From Pseudomonas kilonensis (GTDB taxonomy: Bacteria > Pseudomonadota > Gammaproteobacteria > Pseudomonadales > Pseudomonadaceae), in NCBI RefSeq assembly GCF_001269885.1, contig NZ_LHVH01000016.1, positions 62,001 to 126,000 of the forward strand: 64,000 bases of DNA, in the 5' to 3' direction. Below the pieces are notes generated by a model. It was not told where the DNA came from. It ran no database searches and worked only from the letters and a program-made list of their open reading frames with translations. The position numbers and the translations under genes were made by a program. This document shows, in pieces, positions 34,043 through 44,080 of this stretch; position 1 is the first letter of the stretch; every line of letters begins with the position of its first letter.

Positions 34043-34903
34043 ATGGCTGAAATCCTTTCGCTGCACGACGCGGTGAAGCAATTCGTCAACGACGGCGATA
34101 CCGTCGCGCTCGAAGGCTTCACTCACCTGATTCCTACGGCGGCGGGTCATGAAATCATTCGCCAGGGCAAGAAAGATCTGACCCTGGTGCGTATGACGCC
34201 TGACCTGATCTATGACCAGTTGATCGGCGCCGGTTGTGCTCGCAAGTTGATTTTCTCCTGGGGCGGCAACCCTGGCGTCGGGTCGTTGCACCGCTTGCGC
34301 GATGCCGTGGAGAAACAATGGCCACACCCGCTGGAGATCGAGGAACACAGCCACGCCGACCTGGCCAACGCCTACGTCGCCGGCGCCTCCGGCCTGCCGT
34401 TCGCGGTGCTGCGAGCCTACGCCGGTTCGGATCTGCCGAAGGTCAACCCGCTGATCAAGAGCGTGACCTGTCCCTTCACCGGTGAAGTATTGGCCGCCGT
34501 GCCTTCGGTGCGCCCGGACATCACGGTGATCCACGCCCAGAAAGCCGACCGCAAGGGCAACGTGCTGCTGTGGGGCATTCTCGGTGTGCAGAAAGAAGCC
34601 GCCCTGGCCGCCAAGCGTTGCATCGTCACTGTGGAAGAAATCGTCGACGACCTGAACGCACCGATGAATGCTTGCGTACTGCCGACCTGGGCATTGAGCG
34701 CCGTGTGCCTCGTACCGGGCGGCGCCCATCCGTCCTACGCCCACGGCTACACCGAGCGTGACAACCGTTTCTACCAGGCGTGGGATCCGATCGCCCGGGA
34801 CCGTGAGACCTTTACCGCCTGGATCAACGAATACATCCATGGCACTAAAGACTTCAGTGAATTCCAGGCCAGACTGGCAGCCGCTTCGCAGGTGAAACCA
34901 TGA
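34043..34903 (+). CDS. pcaI: 3-oxoadipate CoA-transferase subunit A
   Basis: 286 aa. With PcaJ it transfers CoA from succinyl-CoA to beta-ketoadipate. Family I CoA-transferase alpha subunit: VALEGFTHLIPTAAGHEII, DLTLVRMTPDLIYDQLIGAG and FSWGGNPGVGSLHRLRDA. It is longer than the short bacterial PcaI (about 230 aa) and is of the longer type used in many pseudomonads. ATG 34043 is chosen as the start of homology. Overlaps pcaJ by ATGA. The first gene of pcaIJFHG. Confidence 0.92.
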   Translation: MAEILSLHDAVKQFVNDGDTVALEGFTHLIPTAAGHEIIRQGKKDLTLVRMTPDLIYDQLIGAGCARKLIFSWGGNPGVGSLHRLRDAVEKQWPHPLEIEEHSHADLANAYVAGASGLPFAVLRAYAGSDLPKVNPLIKSVTCPFTGEVLAAVPSVRPDITVIHAQKADRKGNVLLWGILGVQKEAALAAKRCIVTVEEIVDDLNAPMNACVLPTWALSAVCLVPGGAHPSYAHGYTERDNRFYQAWDPIARDRETFTAWINEYIHGTKDFSEFQARLAAASQVKP

Positions 34904-35679
34904 CTTACTCCACCAACGAAATGATGACCGTCGCCGCGGCGCGTCGCTTGAAGAACAATGCCGTGTGCTTCGTTGGCATCGGCCTGCCGTCGAAAGCGGC
35001 CAACCTGGCGCGGCTGACCTCGTCGCCGGACGTCGTGTTGATCTACGAATCCGGCCCGATCGGTGCCAAGCCCAGCGTACTGCCACTGTCCATCGGTGAC
35101 GGTGAGCTGGCAGAAACCGCCGATACCGTCGTCCCGACCGGTGAGATTTTTCGCTATTGGCTGCAGGGCGGGCGTATCGACGTCGGTTTCCTCGGCGCGG
35201 CCCAGGTCGACCGTTTCGGCAACATCAACACCACGGTGGTGGGCGACTACCATCAGCCGAAAGTCCGCTTGCCGGGTGCCGGCGGCGCGCCGGAAATCGC
35301 CGGCTCTGCCAAGAGCGTGTTGATCATCCTCAAGCAGTCGGCTCGCTCGTTTGTCGACAAGCTGGATTTCATCACTTCGGTCGGCCATGGTGAAGGCGGC
35401 GATTCACGCAAACGCCTGGGCCTGCCAGGCGCCGGTCCCGTCGGTATCATCACCGACTTGTGCATCATGGAACCGGAAGCCGACACCCATGAGTTCGTGG
35501 TCACCGCGCTGCACCCCGGCGTGACCCGCGAGCAAGTCATTGCGGCCACCGGGTGGGCGATCCGTTTCGCCGACCAGGTGCAAACCACCGCCGAACCGAC
35601 CGAAGTGGAGCTGCGCGCACTGCGCGACCTGGAAGCTCGTACCGCGGCGGCCCACGGCCAGGCACCGGGAGAAGCCTGA
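34900..35679 (+). CDS. pcaJ: 3-oxoadipate CoA-transferase subunit B
   Basis: 259 aa, beta subunit. The catalytic glutamate is Glu50 in [12 protein letters not shown], which forms the glutamyl-CoA intermediate. Other family parts: [36 protein letters not shown] and TDLCIMEPE. Starts inside the pcaI stop and ends one base into pcaF (TGATG), so pcaIJF are translationally coupled. Confidence 0.94.
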   Translation: MTYSTNEMMTVAAARRLKNNAVCFVGIGLPSKAANLARLTSSPDVVLIYESGPIGAKPSVLPLSIGDGELAETADTVVPTGEIFRYWLQGGRIDVGFLGAAQVDRFGNINTTVVGDYHQPKVRLPGAGGAPEIAGSAKSVLIILKQSARSFVDKLDFITSVGHGEGGDSRKRLGLPGAGPVGIITDLCIMEPEADTHEFVVTALHPGVTREQVIAATGWAIRFADQVQTTAEPTEVELRALRDLEARTAAAHGQAPGEA

Positions 35680-36881
35680 TGCGCGACGTTTATATCTGTG
35701 ATGCGATTCGAACCCCTATCGGTCGGTTTGGCGGCGGTTTGTCCGCCGTGCGTGCCGATGACTTGGCGGCCGTGCCGATCAAGGCGCTGATGGAGCGCAA
35801 CCCATCGGTGGACTGGAGCGCGGTGGACGAAGTGTTTCTCGGCTGCGCCAACCAGGCCGGCGAAGACAACCGCAACGTGGCGCGCATGGCGCTGTTGCTG
35901 GCGGGCCTGCCGGAGAGCATTCCTGGCGTGACCCTCAACCGCCTTTGCGCCTCGGGCATGGACGCCATCGGCACGGCGTTCCGCGCCATCGCCAGTGGTG
36001 AAATGGAACTGGCCATCGCCGGTGGGGTGGAGTCGATGTCCCGTGCGCCGTTCGTAATGGGCAAGGCCGACGCGGCGTTTTCCCGCAACATGAAGCTGGA
36101 AGACACCACCATCGGCTGGCGTTTCATCAACCCATTGATGAAAGCCCAGTACGGTGTGGATGCGATGCCGCAGACCGCCGATAACGTGGCTGATGACTAC
36201 GCCGTATCCCGCGTCGACCAGGACGCCTTCGCCTTGCGCAGCCAACAGCGCACGGCGGCGGCCCAGGCGGCGGGTTTTTTTGCCGAAGAAATCGTTCCGG
36301 TGCGCATCACCCATAAAAAAGGCGAAACCGTGGTCGAGCAGGATGAGCATCCTCGCGCCGATACCACGCTGGAAACCTTGAGCAAACTCAAACCGGTCAA
36401 CGGCCCCGACAAGACCGTCACTGCCGGCAACGCCTCGGGTGTCAACGACGGCGCGGCTGCACTGATCCTGGCGTCGGCCGAAGCGGTGAAGAAACACGGC
36501 CTGACGCCGCGCGGCAAAGTGCTGGGCATGGCCAGTGCCGGCGTGGCGCCCCGAGTGATGGGCGTCGGTCCGGTGCCGGCGGTGCGCAAGCTCATTGAGC
36601 GCCTGGGCCTGGCGGTCGCGGATTTCGATGTGATCGAACTCAATGAAGCGTTTGCCAGCCAGGGCCTGGCGGTGTTGCGCGACCTCGGTCTGGCGGACGA
36701 TGCGCCCCAGGTCAACCCGAACGGCGGCGCCATCGCCCTCGGCCATCCCCTGGGCATGAGCGGGGCGCGCTTGGTACTGACGGCGCTGCACCATCTGGAA
36801 AAGACCGGCGGCAAAAAAGGCCTGGCGACCATGTGCGTCGGCGTCGGCCAAGGGCTGGCGCTGGCGATCGAACGCGTCTGA
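35679..36881 (+). CDS. pcaF: Beta-ketoadipyl-CoA thiolase
   Basis: 400 aa. Splits beta-ketoadipyl-CoA into succinyl-CoA and acetyl-CoA, the last step of the pathway. Nucleophile Cys90 in [36 protein letters not shown]; catalytic His in [12 protein letters not shown] and Cys in [11 protein letters not shown]. The start overlaps the pcaJ stop. The first residues [19 protein letters not shown] are the PcaF/PaaJ signature. Confidence 0.95.
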   Translation: MRDVYICDAIRTPIGRFGGGLSAVRADDLAAVPIKALMERNPSVDWSAVDEVFLGCANQAGEDNRNVARMALLLAGLPESIPGVTLNRLCASGMDAIGTAFRAIASGEMELAIAGGVESMSRAPFVMGKADAAFSRNMKLEDTTIGWRFINPLMKAQYGVDAMPQTADNVADDYAVSRVDQDAFALRSQQRTAAAQAAGFFAEEIVPVRITHKKGETVVEQDEHPRADTTLETLSKLKPVNGPDKTVTAGNASGVNDGAAALILASAEAVKKHGLTPRGKVLGMASAGVAPRVMGVGPVPAVRKLIERLGLAVADFDVIELNEAFASQGLAVLRDLGLADDAPQVNPNGGAIALGHPLGMSGARLVLTALHHLEKTGGKKGLATMCVGVGQGLALAIERV

Positions 36882-36918
36882 CGCGTCGTTCTACTAATAA
36901 GAAACCGAGGAATGCTTC

Positions 36919-37623
36919 ATGACTGACAAGCCTGGTTATCGTCGCCCCCAAGCGGGCACCCAGCCGGAGTATCTGCACCCGCCGTACCAGTCCACCAACC
37001 TGCGCTCGCCGTCCAAGCCGTTGGTGTTCCTGCCGCATTCGCTGTCGGAAATTACCGGCCCGACTGTCGGTGCCGACCGCGTGCAAGAGAAGGACCACGA
37101 CCTGACCGCCCAGCATGCCGGCGAGCCGCTGGGGGAGCGGATCATCATCCACGGGCGCGTGCTGGATGAGAATGGCCGGCCGGTGCCGGGCATTCTGGTG
37201 GAGATCTGGCAGGCCAACGCCGCCGGTCGCTACAACCACGACCGCGACAACCATGACGCGCCGCTGGACCCGAATTTCACCGGCACCGGTCGTACCGTCA
37301 CCGACGCCGACGGCTGGTATCAGTTCCAGACCATCAAGCCTGGCGCCTATCCGTGGGGCAACCACCACAACGCCTGGCGCCCGGCGCACATCCATTTCTC
37401 ACTGTTCGGGCCGAGCATTCTGACGCGCCTGGTGACGCAGATGTATTTCCCTGGCGACCCGTTGCTGGCCTACGACCCGATCTACAACTGCGTGCCGGAC
37501 ACCCGTGCCAAGGAACGCCTGATCGCCCGTTTCGACCTGGAAAAAACCGTCCCTCACTACGCCCTCGGTTACCGCTGGGACATCGTCTTGCGCGGCCGCG
37601 ATGCCACGCCGATGGAGAAATAA
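36919..37623 (+). CDS. pcaH: Protocatechuate 3,4-dioxygenase beta subunit
   Basis: 234 aa. With PcaG it cleaves protocatechuate between its hydroxyls to beta-carboxy-cis,cis-muconate. The four iron(III) ligands are all here: Tyr105 (AGRYNH), Tyr144 (PGAYPWGN), His157 and His159 (RPAHIHFSLFG); they match 108, 147, 160 and 162 of the P. putida enzyme. It lies 37 bases after pcaF, so pcaHG follow pcaIJF in the same operon, a less usual arrangement. Confidence 0.96.
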   Translation: MTDKPGYRRPQAGTQPEYLHPPYQSTNLRSPSKPLVFLPHSLSEITGPTVGADRVQEKDHDLTAQHAGEPLGERIIIHGRVLDENGRPVPGILVEIWQANAAGRYNHDRDNHDAPLDPNFTGTGRTVTDADGWYQFQTIKPGAYPWGNHHNAWRPAHIHFSLFGPSILTRLVTQMYFPGDPLLAYDPIYNCVPDTRAKERLIARFDLEKTVPHYALGYRWDIVLRGRDATPMEK

Positions 37624-37624
37624 G

Positions 37625-38191
37625 ATGACGCTCACCGCCACCACGTCCCACACCGTTGGCCCGTACTACCACATCGGCCTGACCTGGCTGAACCGCGAAG
37701 ACCTGACCGTCACACAAACCCTCGGCCAGCGCGTGGCGATCACCGGGCAGGTGGTCGACGGCAATGGCCAGTTCGTCAACGACGCGATGCTGGAAGTCTG
37801 GCAGGCCAACGCCGCCGGCAAATACGCCCACCCGGAAGACGACCAGGACAAACCCCTGGACCCGCACTTCGAAGGCTTCGGCCGGGTGCCGGTGGATGCC
37901 GAAGGGCGCTTCCGCTTCACCACCATCAAGCCGGGCACTGTGCCAGGGTTGAACGGTACGACCCAGGCACCGCACCTGGTGGTGCTGGTGTTCGCTCGCG
38001 GGCTGGTCAAGCATTTGCTGACGCGCATCTACTTCGACGGCGAACAGGCCAACGAAACCGACCCGCTGCTGGCCTGCGTACCTGAGGAGCGTCGCGCCAC
38101 GATCGTGAGCAAGCCCGATGCGTCGGGCGTGTATCAGTGGAACGTGATCCTGCAGGGCACGGATGCCGAGACGGTGTTCTTCGATTACTGA
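37625..38191 (+). CDS. pcaG: Protocatechuate 3,4-dioxygenase alpha subunit
   Basis: 188 aa. Structural partner of PcaH with the same fold but no iron site. TSHTVGPYYHIGLTWL at the N-terminus, LEVWQANAAGKYAHPEDDQD and TTIKPGTVPGLNGTTQAPHL are the family parts. One base separates its ATG from the pcaH stop (TAAGATG), so translation is coupled. A very strong REP hairpin follows. Confidence 0.95.
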   Translation: MTLTATTSHTVGPYYHIGLTWLNREDLTVTQTLGQRVAITGQVVDGNGQFVNDAMLEVWQANAAGKYAHPEDDQDKPLDPHFEGFGRVPVDAEGRFRFTTIKPGTVPGLNGTTQAPHLVVLVFARGLVKHLLTRIYFDGEQANETDPLLACVPEERRATIVSKPDASGVYQWNVILQGTDAETVFFDY

Positions 38192-38207
38192 GTGAGCCAA
38201 TCGTGGA

Positions 38208-38303
38208 GCCATCGCGGGCAAGCCTTGCTCCCACAGGGGTACACGACATGTGGTTGAGCAATGGCAACAACCCCTGTGGGAGCAAGGCTTGCCCGCGATA
38301 GCG
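38208..38303. repeat. REP pair with perfect 29-bp arms
   Basis: ATCGCGGGCAAGCCTTGCTC and on to CCCACAGGGG is matched base for base by the inverted right arm. The most perfect REP hairpin in the window, between pcaG and pcaT; it may attenuate or process the transcript. Confidence 0.88.
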
Positions 38304-38388
38304 TCAGTCCAGGCAATGCAATACTGTGGAACGGGATTGTTACTAAGTGTGTCTAGAACTTCGTCAGTCCCCAACGAGTGAGTAACCC

Positions 38389-39684
38389 ATGGCCATCCCA
38401 ATCAGCCATTACACCGGTGAAGAACGCAGCAAGCGCATCTTCGCCATCGTCGGCGCCTCATCCGGCAACCTGGTCGAATGGTTCGACTTTTACGTCTATG
38501 CGTTCTGTGCGATTTATTTCGCGCCGGCGTTCTTCCCTTCGGACAACCCTACGGTGCAACTGGTCAACACGGCCGGTGTGTTCGCCGCCGGGTTCCTGAT
38601 GCGGCCCATCGGCGGCTGGATTTTTGGCCGGGTGGCGGACCGTCACGGGCGCAAGAACTCGATGATGATCTCGGTGCTGATGATGTGCTTTGGCTCGTTG
38701 CTCATCGCCTGCCTGCCCACCTACAAGGACATCGGCGTCTGGGCGCCGCTGTTGCTGTTGTTCGCGCGCTTGCTGCAGGGCCTGTCGGTAGGTGGCGAAT
38801 ACGGCACCACCGCCACCTACATGAGCGAAGTCGCCCTCAAGGGCCAACGCGGCTTTTTCGCCTCGTTCCAGTACGTGACGCTGATCGGCGGGCAACTGCT
38901 GGCGGTGTCGCTGGTGGTGATCCTGCAACAGTTTCTCAGCGAAGACGAACTGCGCGCCTATGGCTGGCGGATTCCATTCGTGGTGGGCGCCGTGGCTGCA
39001 TTGATTTCCCTGTTCCTGCGGCGCTCCCTGAAGGAAACCAGCAGCAAGGAAATGCGCGAGAACAAGGACGCCGGCAGCATTATGGCGTTGTTTCGCAATC
39101 ACAAGGCCGCGTTCATCACCGTGCTGGGCTACACCGCCGGCGGCTCGCTGATTTTCTACACCTTCACCACCTACATGCAGAAATACCTGGTGAACACCGC
39201 CGGCCTGCACGCCAAGACCGCCAGCTACATCATGACCGGCGCGCTGTTCCTGTATATGTGCATGCAGCCGTTGTTCGGCATGTTGGCGGACAAGATCGGC
39301 CGGCGTAATTCCATGCTCTGGTTCGGAGCCCTGGGAGCGTTGTGCACGGTGCCGATCCTGCTGACCCTCAAAAGCATCAGCAGCCCGTTCCTGGCGTTTG
39401 TCCTGATTACGTTGGCGCTGGCGATTGTCAGTTTCTACACCTCCATCAGTGGCCTGGTGAAAGCGGAAATGTTTCCACCTGAAGTGCGGGCACTGGGAGT
39501 AGGGTTGGCTTACGCGGTGGCCAATGCGATTTTTGGCGGTTCGGCGGAGTACGTTGCCTTGAGCCTGAAGGCCCAGGGCATGGAGAACGCCTTTTACTGG
39601 TATGTCACGGTGATGATGGTGGTGGCGTTCCTGTTCAGCCTGCGCCTGCCCAAGCAGCCGGCGTATTTGCACCACGACCTTTGA
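38389..39684 (+). CDS. pcaT: MFS dicarboxylate transporter PcaT
   Basis: 431 aa, metabolite:H+ symporter family of the [23 protein letters not shown] is the family's first-helix motif; [39 protein letters not shown] and [13 protein letters not shown] follow. Twelve helices. In P. putida, PcaT sits between pcaF and pcaB and carries beta-ketoadipate or related dicarboxylates, which fits its place here before pcaBDC. Confidence 0.88.
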   Translation: MAIPISHYTGEERSKRIFAIVGASSGNLVEWFDFYVYAFCAIYFAPAFFPSDNPTVQLVNTAGVFAAGFLMRPIGGWIFGRVADRHGRKNSMMISVLMMCFGSLLIACLPTYKDIGVWAPLLLLFARLLQGLSVGGEYGTTATYMSEVALKGQRGFFASFQYVTLIGGQLLAVSLVVILQQFLSEDELRAYGWRIPFVVGAVAALISLFLRRSLKETSSKEMRENKDAGSIMALFRNHKAAFITVLGYTAGGSLIFYTFTTYMQKYLVNTAGLHAKTASYIMTGALFLYMCMQPLFGMLADKIGRRNSMLWFGALGALCTVPILLTLKSISSPFLAFVLITLALAIVSFYTSISGLVKAEMFPPEVRALGVGLAYAVANAIFGGSAEYVALSLKAQGMENAFYWYVTVMMVVAFLFSLRLPKQPAYLHHDL

Positions 39685-39728
39685 CCCAACCGCGCCGGCC
39701 GTGAGGCCGGCGCACCCAAGGACTGTTT

Positions 39729-41093
39729 ATGAGCGAACGACCGGGCAATCAGCTGTTCGATGCCTACTTCACCGCCCGCGACATGCGCGAGGTGTTCTGC
39801 GATGCGGGGCGGGTCCAGGCCATGCTGGATGTCGAGGCCGCGCTGGCCCGGGCCGAGGCGCGGGTAGGGTTGATCCCTCAGGATGCGGTGGCGCCGATCG
39901 AGAACGCCTGCCGTGCCCAGCTGTACGATTTTTCCGCGTTGAGCGAAGCGATTGCCAGTGCCGGCAATTCGGCGATCCCGTTGGTCAAGGCATTAGGCAA
40001 GCGCATCGCCACTGAGAACGCCGAGGCCGAGCGCTATGTGCACCTGGGCGCGACCAGCCAGGATGTGATGGACAGCGGGCTGGTGCTGCAACTGCGCCAG
40101 GCGTTGGGCTTGATCGAGGCAGAGCTGGCGCAACTGGCCGTCACCCTGGCCCGACAAGCTGAACGCTACGCTGCCACGCCGTTGGCCGGGCGCACCTGGC
40201 TGCAACACGCCACGCCGGTGACTCTGGGCATGAAAATCGCCGGTTGGCTGGGGGCGATCACTCGCAGTCGCCAACGTTTGAAAGAACTCAAGCCACGCTT
40301 GCTGGTACTGCAATTCGGCGGTGCCTCGGGAACGCTCGCCGCGTTGGGCGAACAGGCGCTACCCATCGCCGAAGCCCTGGCCGCCGAGTTGCAACTGAAC
40401 CTGCCGGAACAACCGTGGCACACCCAGCGCGATCGTTTGGTGGAGTTCGGCGCAGTGCTGGGTTTGATCGCTGGCAGCCTGGGCAAGCTGGGCCGCGACG
40501 TCAGCCTGTTGATGCAGACCGAGGCCGGTGAAGCGTTCGAGCCGTCGGCGCCGGGCAAGGGCGGTTCGTCCACCATGCCGCACAAGCGCAACCCGGTGGG
40601 CGCGGCGGTGCTGATCGGCGCGGCGACGCGAGTGCCTGGCTTATTGTCGACGCTGTTCAGCGCCATGCCCCAGGAACACGAGCGCAGCCTGGGCCTGTGG
40701 CACGCCGAATGGGAAACCCTGCCGGAGATCTGCTGCCTGGTGTCCGGTGCCTTGCAACAGGCGCGGCTGCTGGCCGAAGGGCTGGAAGTGGACGCGGCGC
40801 GCATGGCCCGCAACCTGGAACTGACCCAGGGGTTGGTGCTGGCCGAAGCGGTGAGCATCGTCCTGGCCCAGCGCGTGGGGCGCGACACGGCGCATCATTT
40901 GCTGGAGCAATGCTGCAAGCGTGCCGTGGCCGAGCAACGGCATTTGCGTGATGTGCTGGGGGATGAACCTCAGGTCACTGCGCAGCTATCCGCGACCGAG
41001 CTTGATCATCTGCTCGACCCGGCGCACTACCTCGGACAAGCCCAGACCTGGGTCGCCCGGGCGGTGGCCGAACACCTTGCCTTGAACGCCTGA
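39729..41093 (+). CDS. pcaB: 3-carboxy-cis,cis-muconate cycloisomerase
   Basis: 454 aa, fumarase/aspartase superfamily. It cyclises beta-carboxymuconate to gamma-carboxymuconolactone. The superfamily signature GKGGSSTMPHKRNPVGA holds the catalytic serine loop; HLGATSQDVMDSG and TWLQHATPVTLGMK are the other active-site segments. It follows pcaT by 44 bases and precedes pcaD by 12. Confidence 0.95.
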   Translation: MSERPGNQLFDAYFTARDMREVFCDAGRVQAMLDVEAALARAEARVGLIPQDAVAPIENACRAQLYDFSALSEAIASAGNSAIPLVKALGKRIATENAEAERYVHLGATSQDVMDSGLVLQLRQALGLIEAELAQLAVTLARQAERYAATPLAGRTWLQHATPVTLGMKIAGWLGAITRSRQRLKELKPRLLVLQFGGASGTLAALGEQALPIAEALAAELQLNLPEQPWHTQRDRLVEFGAVLGLIAGSLGKLGRDVSLLMQTEAGEAFEPSAPGKGGSSTMPHKRNPVGAAVLIGAATRVPGLLSTLFSAMPQEHERSLGLWHAEWETLPEICCLVSGALQQARLLAEGLEVDAARMARNLELTQGLVLAEAVSIVLAQRVGRDTAHHLLEQCCKRAVAEQRHLRDVLGDEPQVTAQLSATELDHLLDPAHYLGQAQTWVARAVAEHLALNA

Positions 41094-41105
41094 AAGGAGA
41101 TTGTT

Positions 41106-41906
41106 GTGGGATTCGTCAAACTCGCCGAGGGCGATCTGAACTATCGTTTTGATGGGCCGCAAGACGCCCCTGTGTTGGTGCTCTCCAATTCCCTGGGCAC
41201 CGATCTGCACATGTGGGACGAGCAGGTCGCGGCCTTCAGCGAACACTTTCGTGTGCTGCGCTTCGACACGCGCGGCCATGGCCAGTCGCTGGTCACCGAA
41301 GGACCGTACAGCATCGAACAACTGGGCCGCGATGTGCTGGCGATGCTTGATGCCTTGAACCTCGACAAAGTGCATTTCTGTGGCTTGTCCATGGGCGGTT
41401 TGATCGGCCAGTGGCTGGGGATCAACGCCGGCGAGCGCCTGCACAAACTGGTGGTGTGCAACACCGCCGCCAAGATCGGCGATCCGTCGGTGTGGAACCC
41501 GCGCATCGAAACCGTGCTGCGTGACGGCAAGGCGGCGATGGTGGCGTTGCGCGATGCCTCGATTGCCCGTTGGTTTACTCCTGACTTTGCCGAGGCCCAG
41601 CCTGCGACGGCAAAAAAAATCACCGACATGCTCGCCGCCACTTCGCCTCAGGGCTATGCCGCCAACTGTGCGGCGGTGCGTGATGCCGATTTCCGCGAGC
41701 AGTTGTCGTCGATTCGCGTACCGCTGCTGGTGATCGCCGGCACTGAAGATGCGGTGACGCCGCCGTCGGGTGGGCACTTTATCCAGGAGCGGGTCCGTGG
41801 GGCCGAGTACGCCGAGTTCTACGCCGCGCACCTGTCCAACGTCCAGGCCGGCGCCGCGTTCAGCGCGCGGGTCCTGGATTTCCTGCTTGATTCTGGCCGT
41901 GCCTGA
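41106..41906 (+). CDS. pcaD: 3-oxoadipate enol-lactonase
   Basis: 266 aa from a GTG start with AAAGGAG upstream. Alpha/beta hydrolase that opens the enol-lactone to beta-ketoadipate. The nucleophile is Ser95 in FCGLSMGGLIGQW; the oxyanion region is VLSNSLGTDLHMWDEQ; the acid is in IAGTEDAVTPP and the histidine in YAAHLSNVQA. Tightly spaced to pcaB and pcaC. Confidence 0.95.
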   Translation: MGFVKLAEGDLNYRFDGPQDAPVLVLSNSLGTDLHMWDEQVAAFSEHFRVLRFDTRGHGQSLVTEGPYSIEQLGRDVLAMLDALNLDKVHFCGLSMGGLIGQWLGINAGERLHKLVVCNTAAKIGDPSVWNPRIETVLRDGKAAMVALRDASIARWFTPDFAEAQPATAKKITDMLAATSPQGYAANCAAVRDADFREQLSSIRVPLLVIAGTEDAVTPPSGGHFIQERVRGAEYAEFYAAHLSNVQAGAAFSARVLDFLLDSGRA

Positions 41907-41916
41907 GGAGTTTTTT

Positions 41917-42309
41917 GTGGACGAGAAACAACGTTACGACGAAGGCATGCAAGTACGCCGCGCGGTGCTGGGCGATGCCCACGTCGATCGCAGCCTCAAT
42001 GCCCTGACCGAGTTCAACAGCGAATTCCAGGAGATGATCACCCGTCACGCCTGGGGCGACATCTGGACCCGCCCGGGCCTGCCGCGCCATACCCGCAGCC
42101 TGATCACCATTGCCATGCTGATTGGCATGAACCGCAACGAAGAACTCAAGCTGCACCTGCGCGCCGCCGCCAACAACGGCGTGAGCCGCAGCGAGATCAA
42201 GGAAGTGATCATGCAGAGCGCCATCTACTGCGGCATCCCGGCGGCCAACGCCACCTTCCACCTGGCCGAGTCGGTGTGGGATGAATTGGGCGTCGAATCG
42301 CGGGCTTGA
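41917..42309 (+). CDS. pcaC: 4-carboxymuconolactone decarboxylase
   Basis: 130 aa from a GTG start (GAGGAG eight bases upstream); an ATG in frame further upstream lies inside pcaD. AhpD-like fold: RHAWGDIWTRPGLPRHTRSL, ELKLHLRAAANNGVSRSEIK, then IYCGIPAANATFHLAESVW. It makes the enol-lactone used by PcaD. Last gene of pcaTBDC. Confidence 0.95.
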   Translation: MDEKQRYDEGMQVRRAVLGDAHVDRSLNALTEFNSEFQEMITRHAWGDIWTRPGLPRHTRSLITIAMLIGMNRNEELKLHLRAAANNGVSRSEIKEVIMQSAIYCGIPAANATFHLAESVWDELGVESRA

Positions 42310-42338
42310 GAACCACCGCCAATCCCTGTGGGAGTCAA

Positions 42339-42432
42339 TACTGTGGGAGCAAAGCTTGCTCGCGATGCAATGCCACACTCACCAGAAATGCCACTGACCC
42401 ACCGCGATCGCGAGCAAGCTTTGCTCCCACAC
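42339..42432. repeat. REP pair
   Basis: GTGGGAGCAAAGCTTGCTCGCG-type arm faces GCGAGCAAGCTTTGCTCCCAC between the convergent pcaC and porin genes. A single further REP follows at 42476. Confidence 0.85.
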
Positions 42433-42475
42433 TGGATTTTCAGTGAGCACAAATTTTGTGCTCGGCACTGATCCC

Positions 42476-42507
42476 CCTGTGGGAGCGAGCCTGCTCGCGA
42501 TGACGAT
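42476..42507. repeat. Single REP
   Basis: CTGTGGGAGCGAGCCTGCTC without a facing partner, 28 bases before the porin stop codon. Confidence 0.8.
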
Positions 42508-42534
42508 GGTACAGCCTCCCTCCATGCCTGGCTT

Positions 42535-43788
42535 TTACAGCAAGCTGATCGGATAGCTGATGATCAACCGGTTCTCATCGAACTCATTGGTGCTGTAATC
42601 CCGACGCATCGTCGAGTTGCGCCACTTCACATTGAGGCTCTTCAGCGCGCCGCTCTGCACGGTATAGGCCAGCTCACTTTCACGGCCCCATTCCTTGCCG
42701 TCATCGACCGTGGCGGTGTGCACGTTGTCGCCGCTGATGTAGCGGTTCATCAGGGTCAGGCCCGGCACGCCGACGGCGGCGAAGTTGAAATCGTGGCGCA
42801 ACTGCCAGGATTTTTCCTTGGCGTTGTCATAACTGGAGTTGTAACTGTCGTTGGCCAGGGTGCCGCCGCTGGTGCCGTTGACGCGCATCCAGGCATCGTC
42901 ACCACCGACTTTCTGCAGGCCGACGTAGAAGGTGTTGCCGCCGTATTTGGCCGAGAGCATGGCGAACGCGGTTTTGTTGTCCAGGTCGCCGGCCAGCGCG
43001 CTGCCGTTTTCCTTGCCGGTGAAGTAACCGAGGTTGGCGCCCAGGGTCCAGTCGCCGATGGGCTGGCTGTGGGTCAGGTTGAAGTATTTTTGCTGGTAGA
43101 TGTCGGACAGCTCCGAGTACCAGACGCCGACCTGGGTGCGTTTTTCGTTGAAGGCGTATTCACCGCCGCCGAAGTTGAAACGGTCGGAGGTGAACGCGCC
43201 ACGGCCGTTCATCGACATGTCTTCCATGCTCGCGTCGTTGCGCGGGCTGTTGGCGCGGAACTGGCCGCCGTAGAGGCTCAGGCCGTTGATTTCGGTGGAG
43301 GTCACCTGGCCGCCACGGAAGGTTTGCGGCAGGGAGCGGCCGTCGTCGGAACGCAGGATCGGCAGCACCGGCATCCATTCACCGACCTTCAGTTCGGTCT
43401 TCGATACCTTGGCCTTGAGGGCGACGCCGAGGCGACCGAAGTCATCGGCCGGACGACCGTCATCGTGCACCGGCAGCAATTGCGTACCGGCCGTGCCGCG
43501 GCCGCCGTCGAGCTTGACCGAGTACATGCCCAGCACGTCCACGCCGAAACCGACCACGCCCTGGGTGAAGCCGGACCTGGCGTCGAGGATGAAACTCTGG
43601 GTCCATTCCTCGGCTTTGCCCTGGGTATTGTTCGGGTTGGTGAAGTTGCGGTTGATGTAGAAGTTGCGCAGGTTGAGGTTGACCTTGGCGTCTTCGACAA
43701 ACCCCGATTCCGCCGCCAGGACGGGTAGGGCGGTACTGGTCAGGGCGGCGGCAATGAGGCTGGGGAACAGGTGCTGTATGGGCTTCAT
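42535..43788 (-). CDS. OprD-family outer-membrane porin, aromatic-acid type
   Basis: 417 aa. Signal peptide MKPIQHLFPSLIAAALTSTA ending ALPVLAAES. OprD-type features: GFVEDAKVNLNLRNFYINRN, WTQSFILDARSGFTQG, GVDVLGMYSVKLDGG and alternating beta-strands to the end NRLIISYPISLL, without the usual terminal Phe. It resembles the OpdK/BenF subfamily for aromatic acids. A PcaR-like box at 44002 lies upstream, so it probably serves the pca pathway as the outer-membrane entry for protocatechuate or 4-hydroxybenzoate. Exact substrate inferred. Confidence 0.88.
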   Translation of the reverse strand: MKPIQHLFPSLIAAALTSTALPVLAAESGFVEDAKVNLNLRNFYINRNFTNPNNTQGKAEEWTQSFILDARSGFTQGVVGFGVDVLGMYSVKLDGGRGTAGTQLLPVHDDGRPADDFGRLGVALKAKVSKTELKVGEWMPVLPILRSDDGRSLPQTFRGGQVTSTEINGLSLYGGQFRANSPRNDASMEDMSMNGRGAFTSDRFNFGGGEYAFNEKRTQVGVWYSELSDIYQQKYFNLTHSQPIGDWTLGANLGYFTGKENGSALAGDLDNKTAFAMLSAKYGGNTFYVGLQKVGGDDAWMRVNGTSGGTLANDSYNSSYDNAKEKSWQLRHDFNFAAVGVPGLTLMNRYISGDNVHTATVDDGKEWGRESELAYTVQSGALKSLNVKWRNSTMRRDYSTNEFDENRLIISYPISLL

Positions 43789-44001
43789 GGGCGTTGTCTC
43801 TATTTTTTGTGGACGAAGCGAGTTGCTGCCGCACGTTTGAGGTGCAGGCGCTAAGGGTGGAGCCAGGGTCGTCAGGGCGATTGGGGATCAGCCGGGTGAG
43901 GCGGGGTGTAGGGGCATGGCGTCGAACCTGTTGTTATTGGTTTTGTGCGAGCGATGGTGAAGGGCCGCCCGGGATCGGTTCAATTGCCGTTTGCGGGTTT
44001 T

Positions 44002-44016
44002 GGGCGATTATCGAAC
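44002..44016. promoter_or_regulatory. PcaR box upstream of the porin gene
   Basis: GTTCGATAATCGCCC on the minus strand, one base from GTTCGATAATCGCAC, 214 bases before the porin start. It ties the porin to the PcaR regulon. The rest of 43789-44048 shows nothing else. Confidence 0.72.
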
Positions 44017-44080
44017 GGCAAAACAATCGATTGGATGGACGTATTCCACTGTGGGAGATTCTATGGTACGGGGCTACCCC

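Noticed and set aside
35253..36851. Minus-strand frame of 532 codons opposite pcaJ/pcaF
   Set aside because: Shadow of two intact pca genes in GC-rich DNA.
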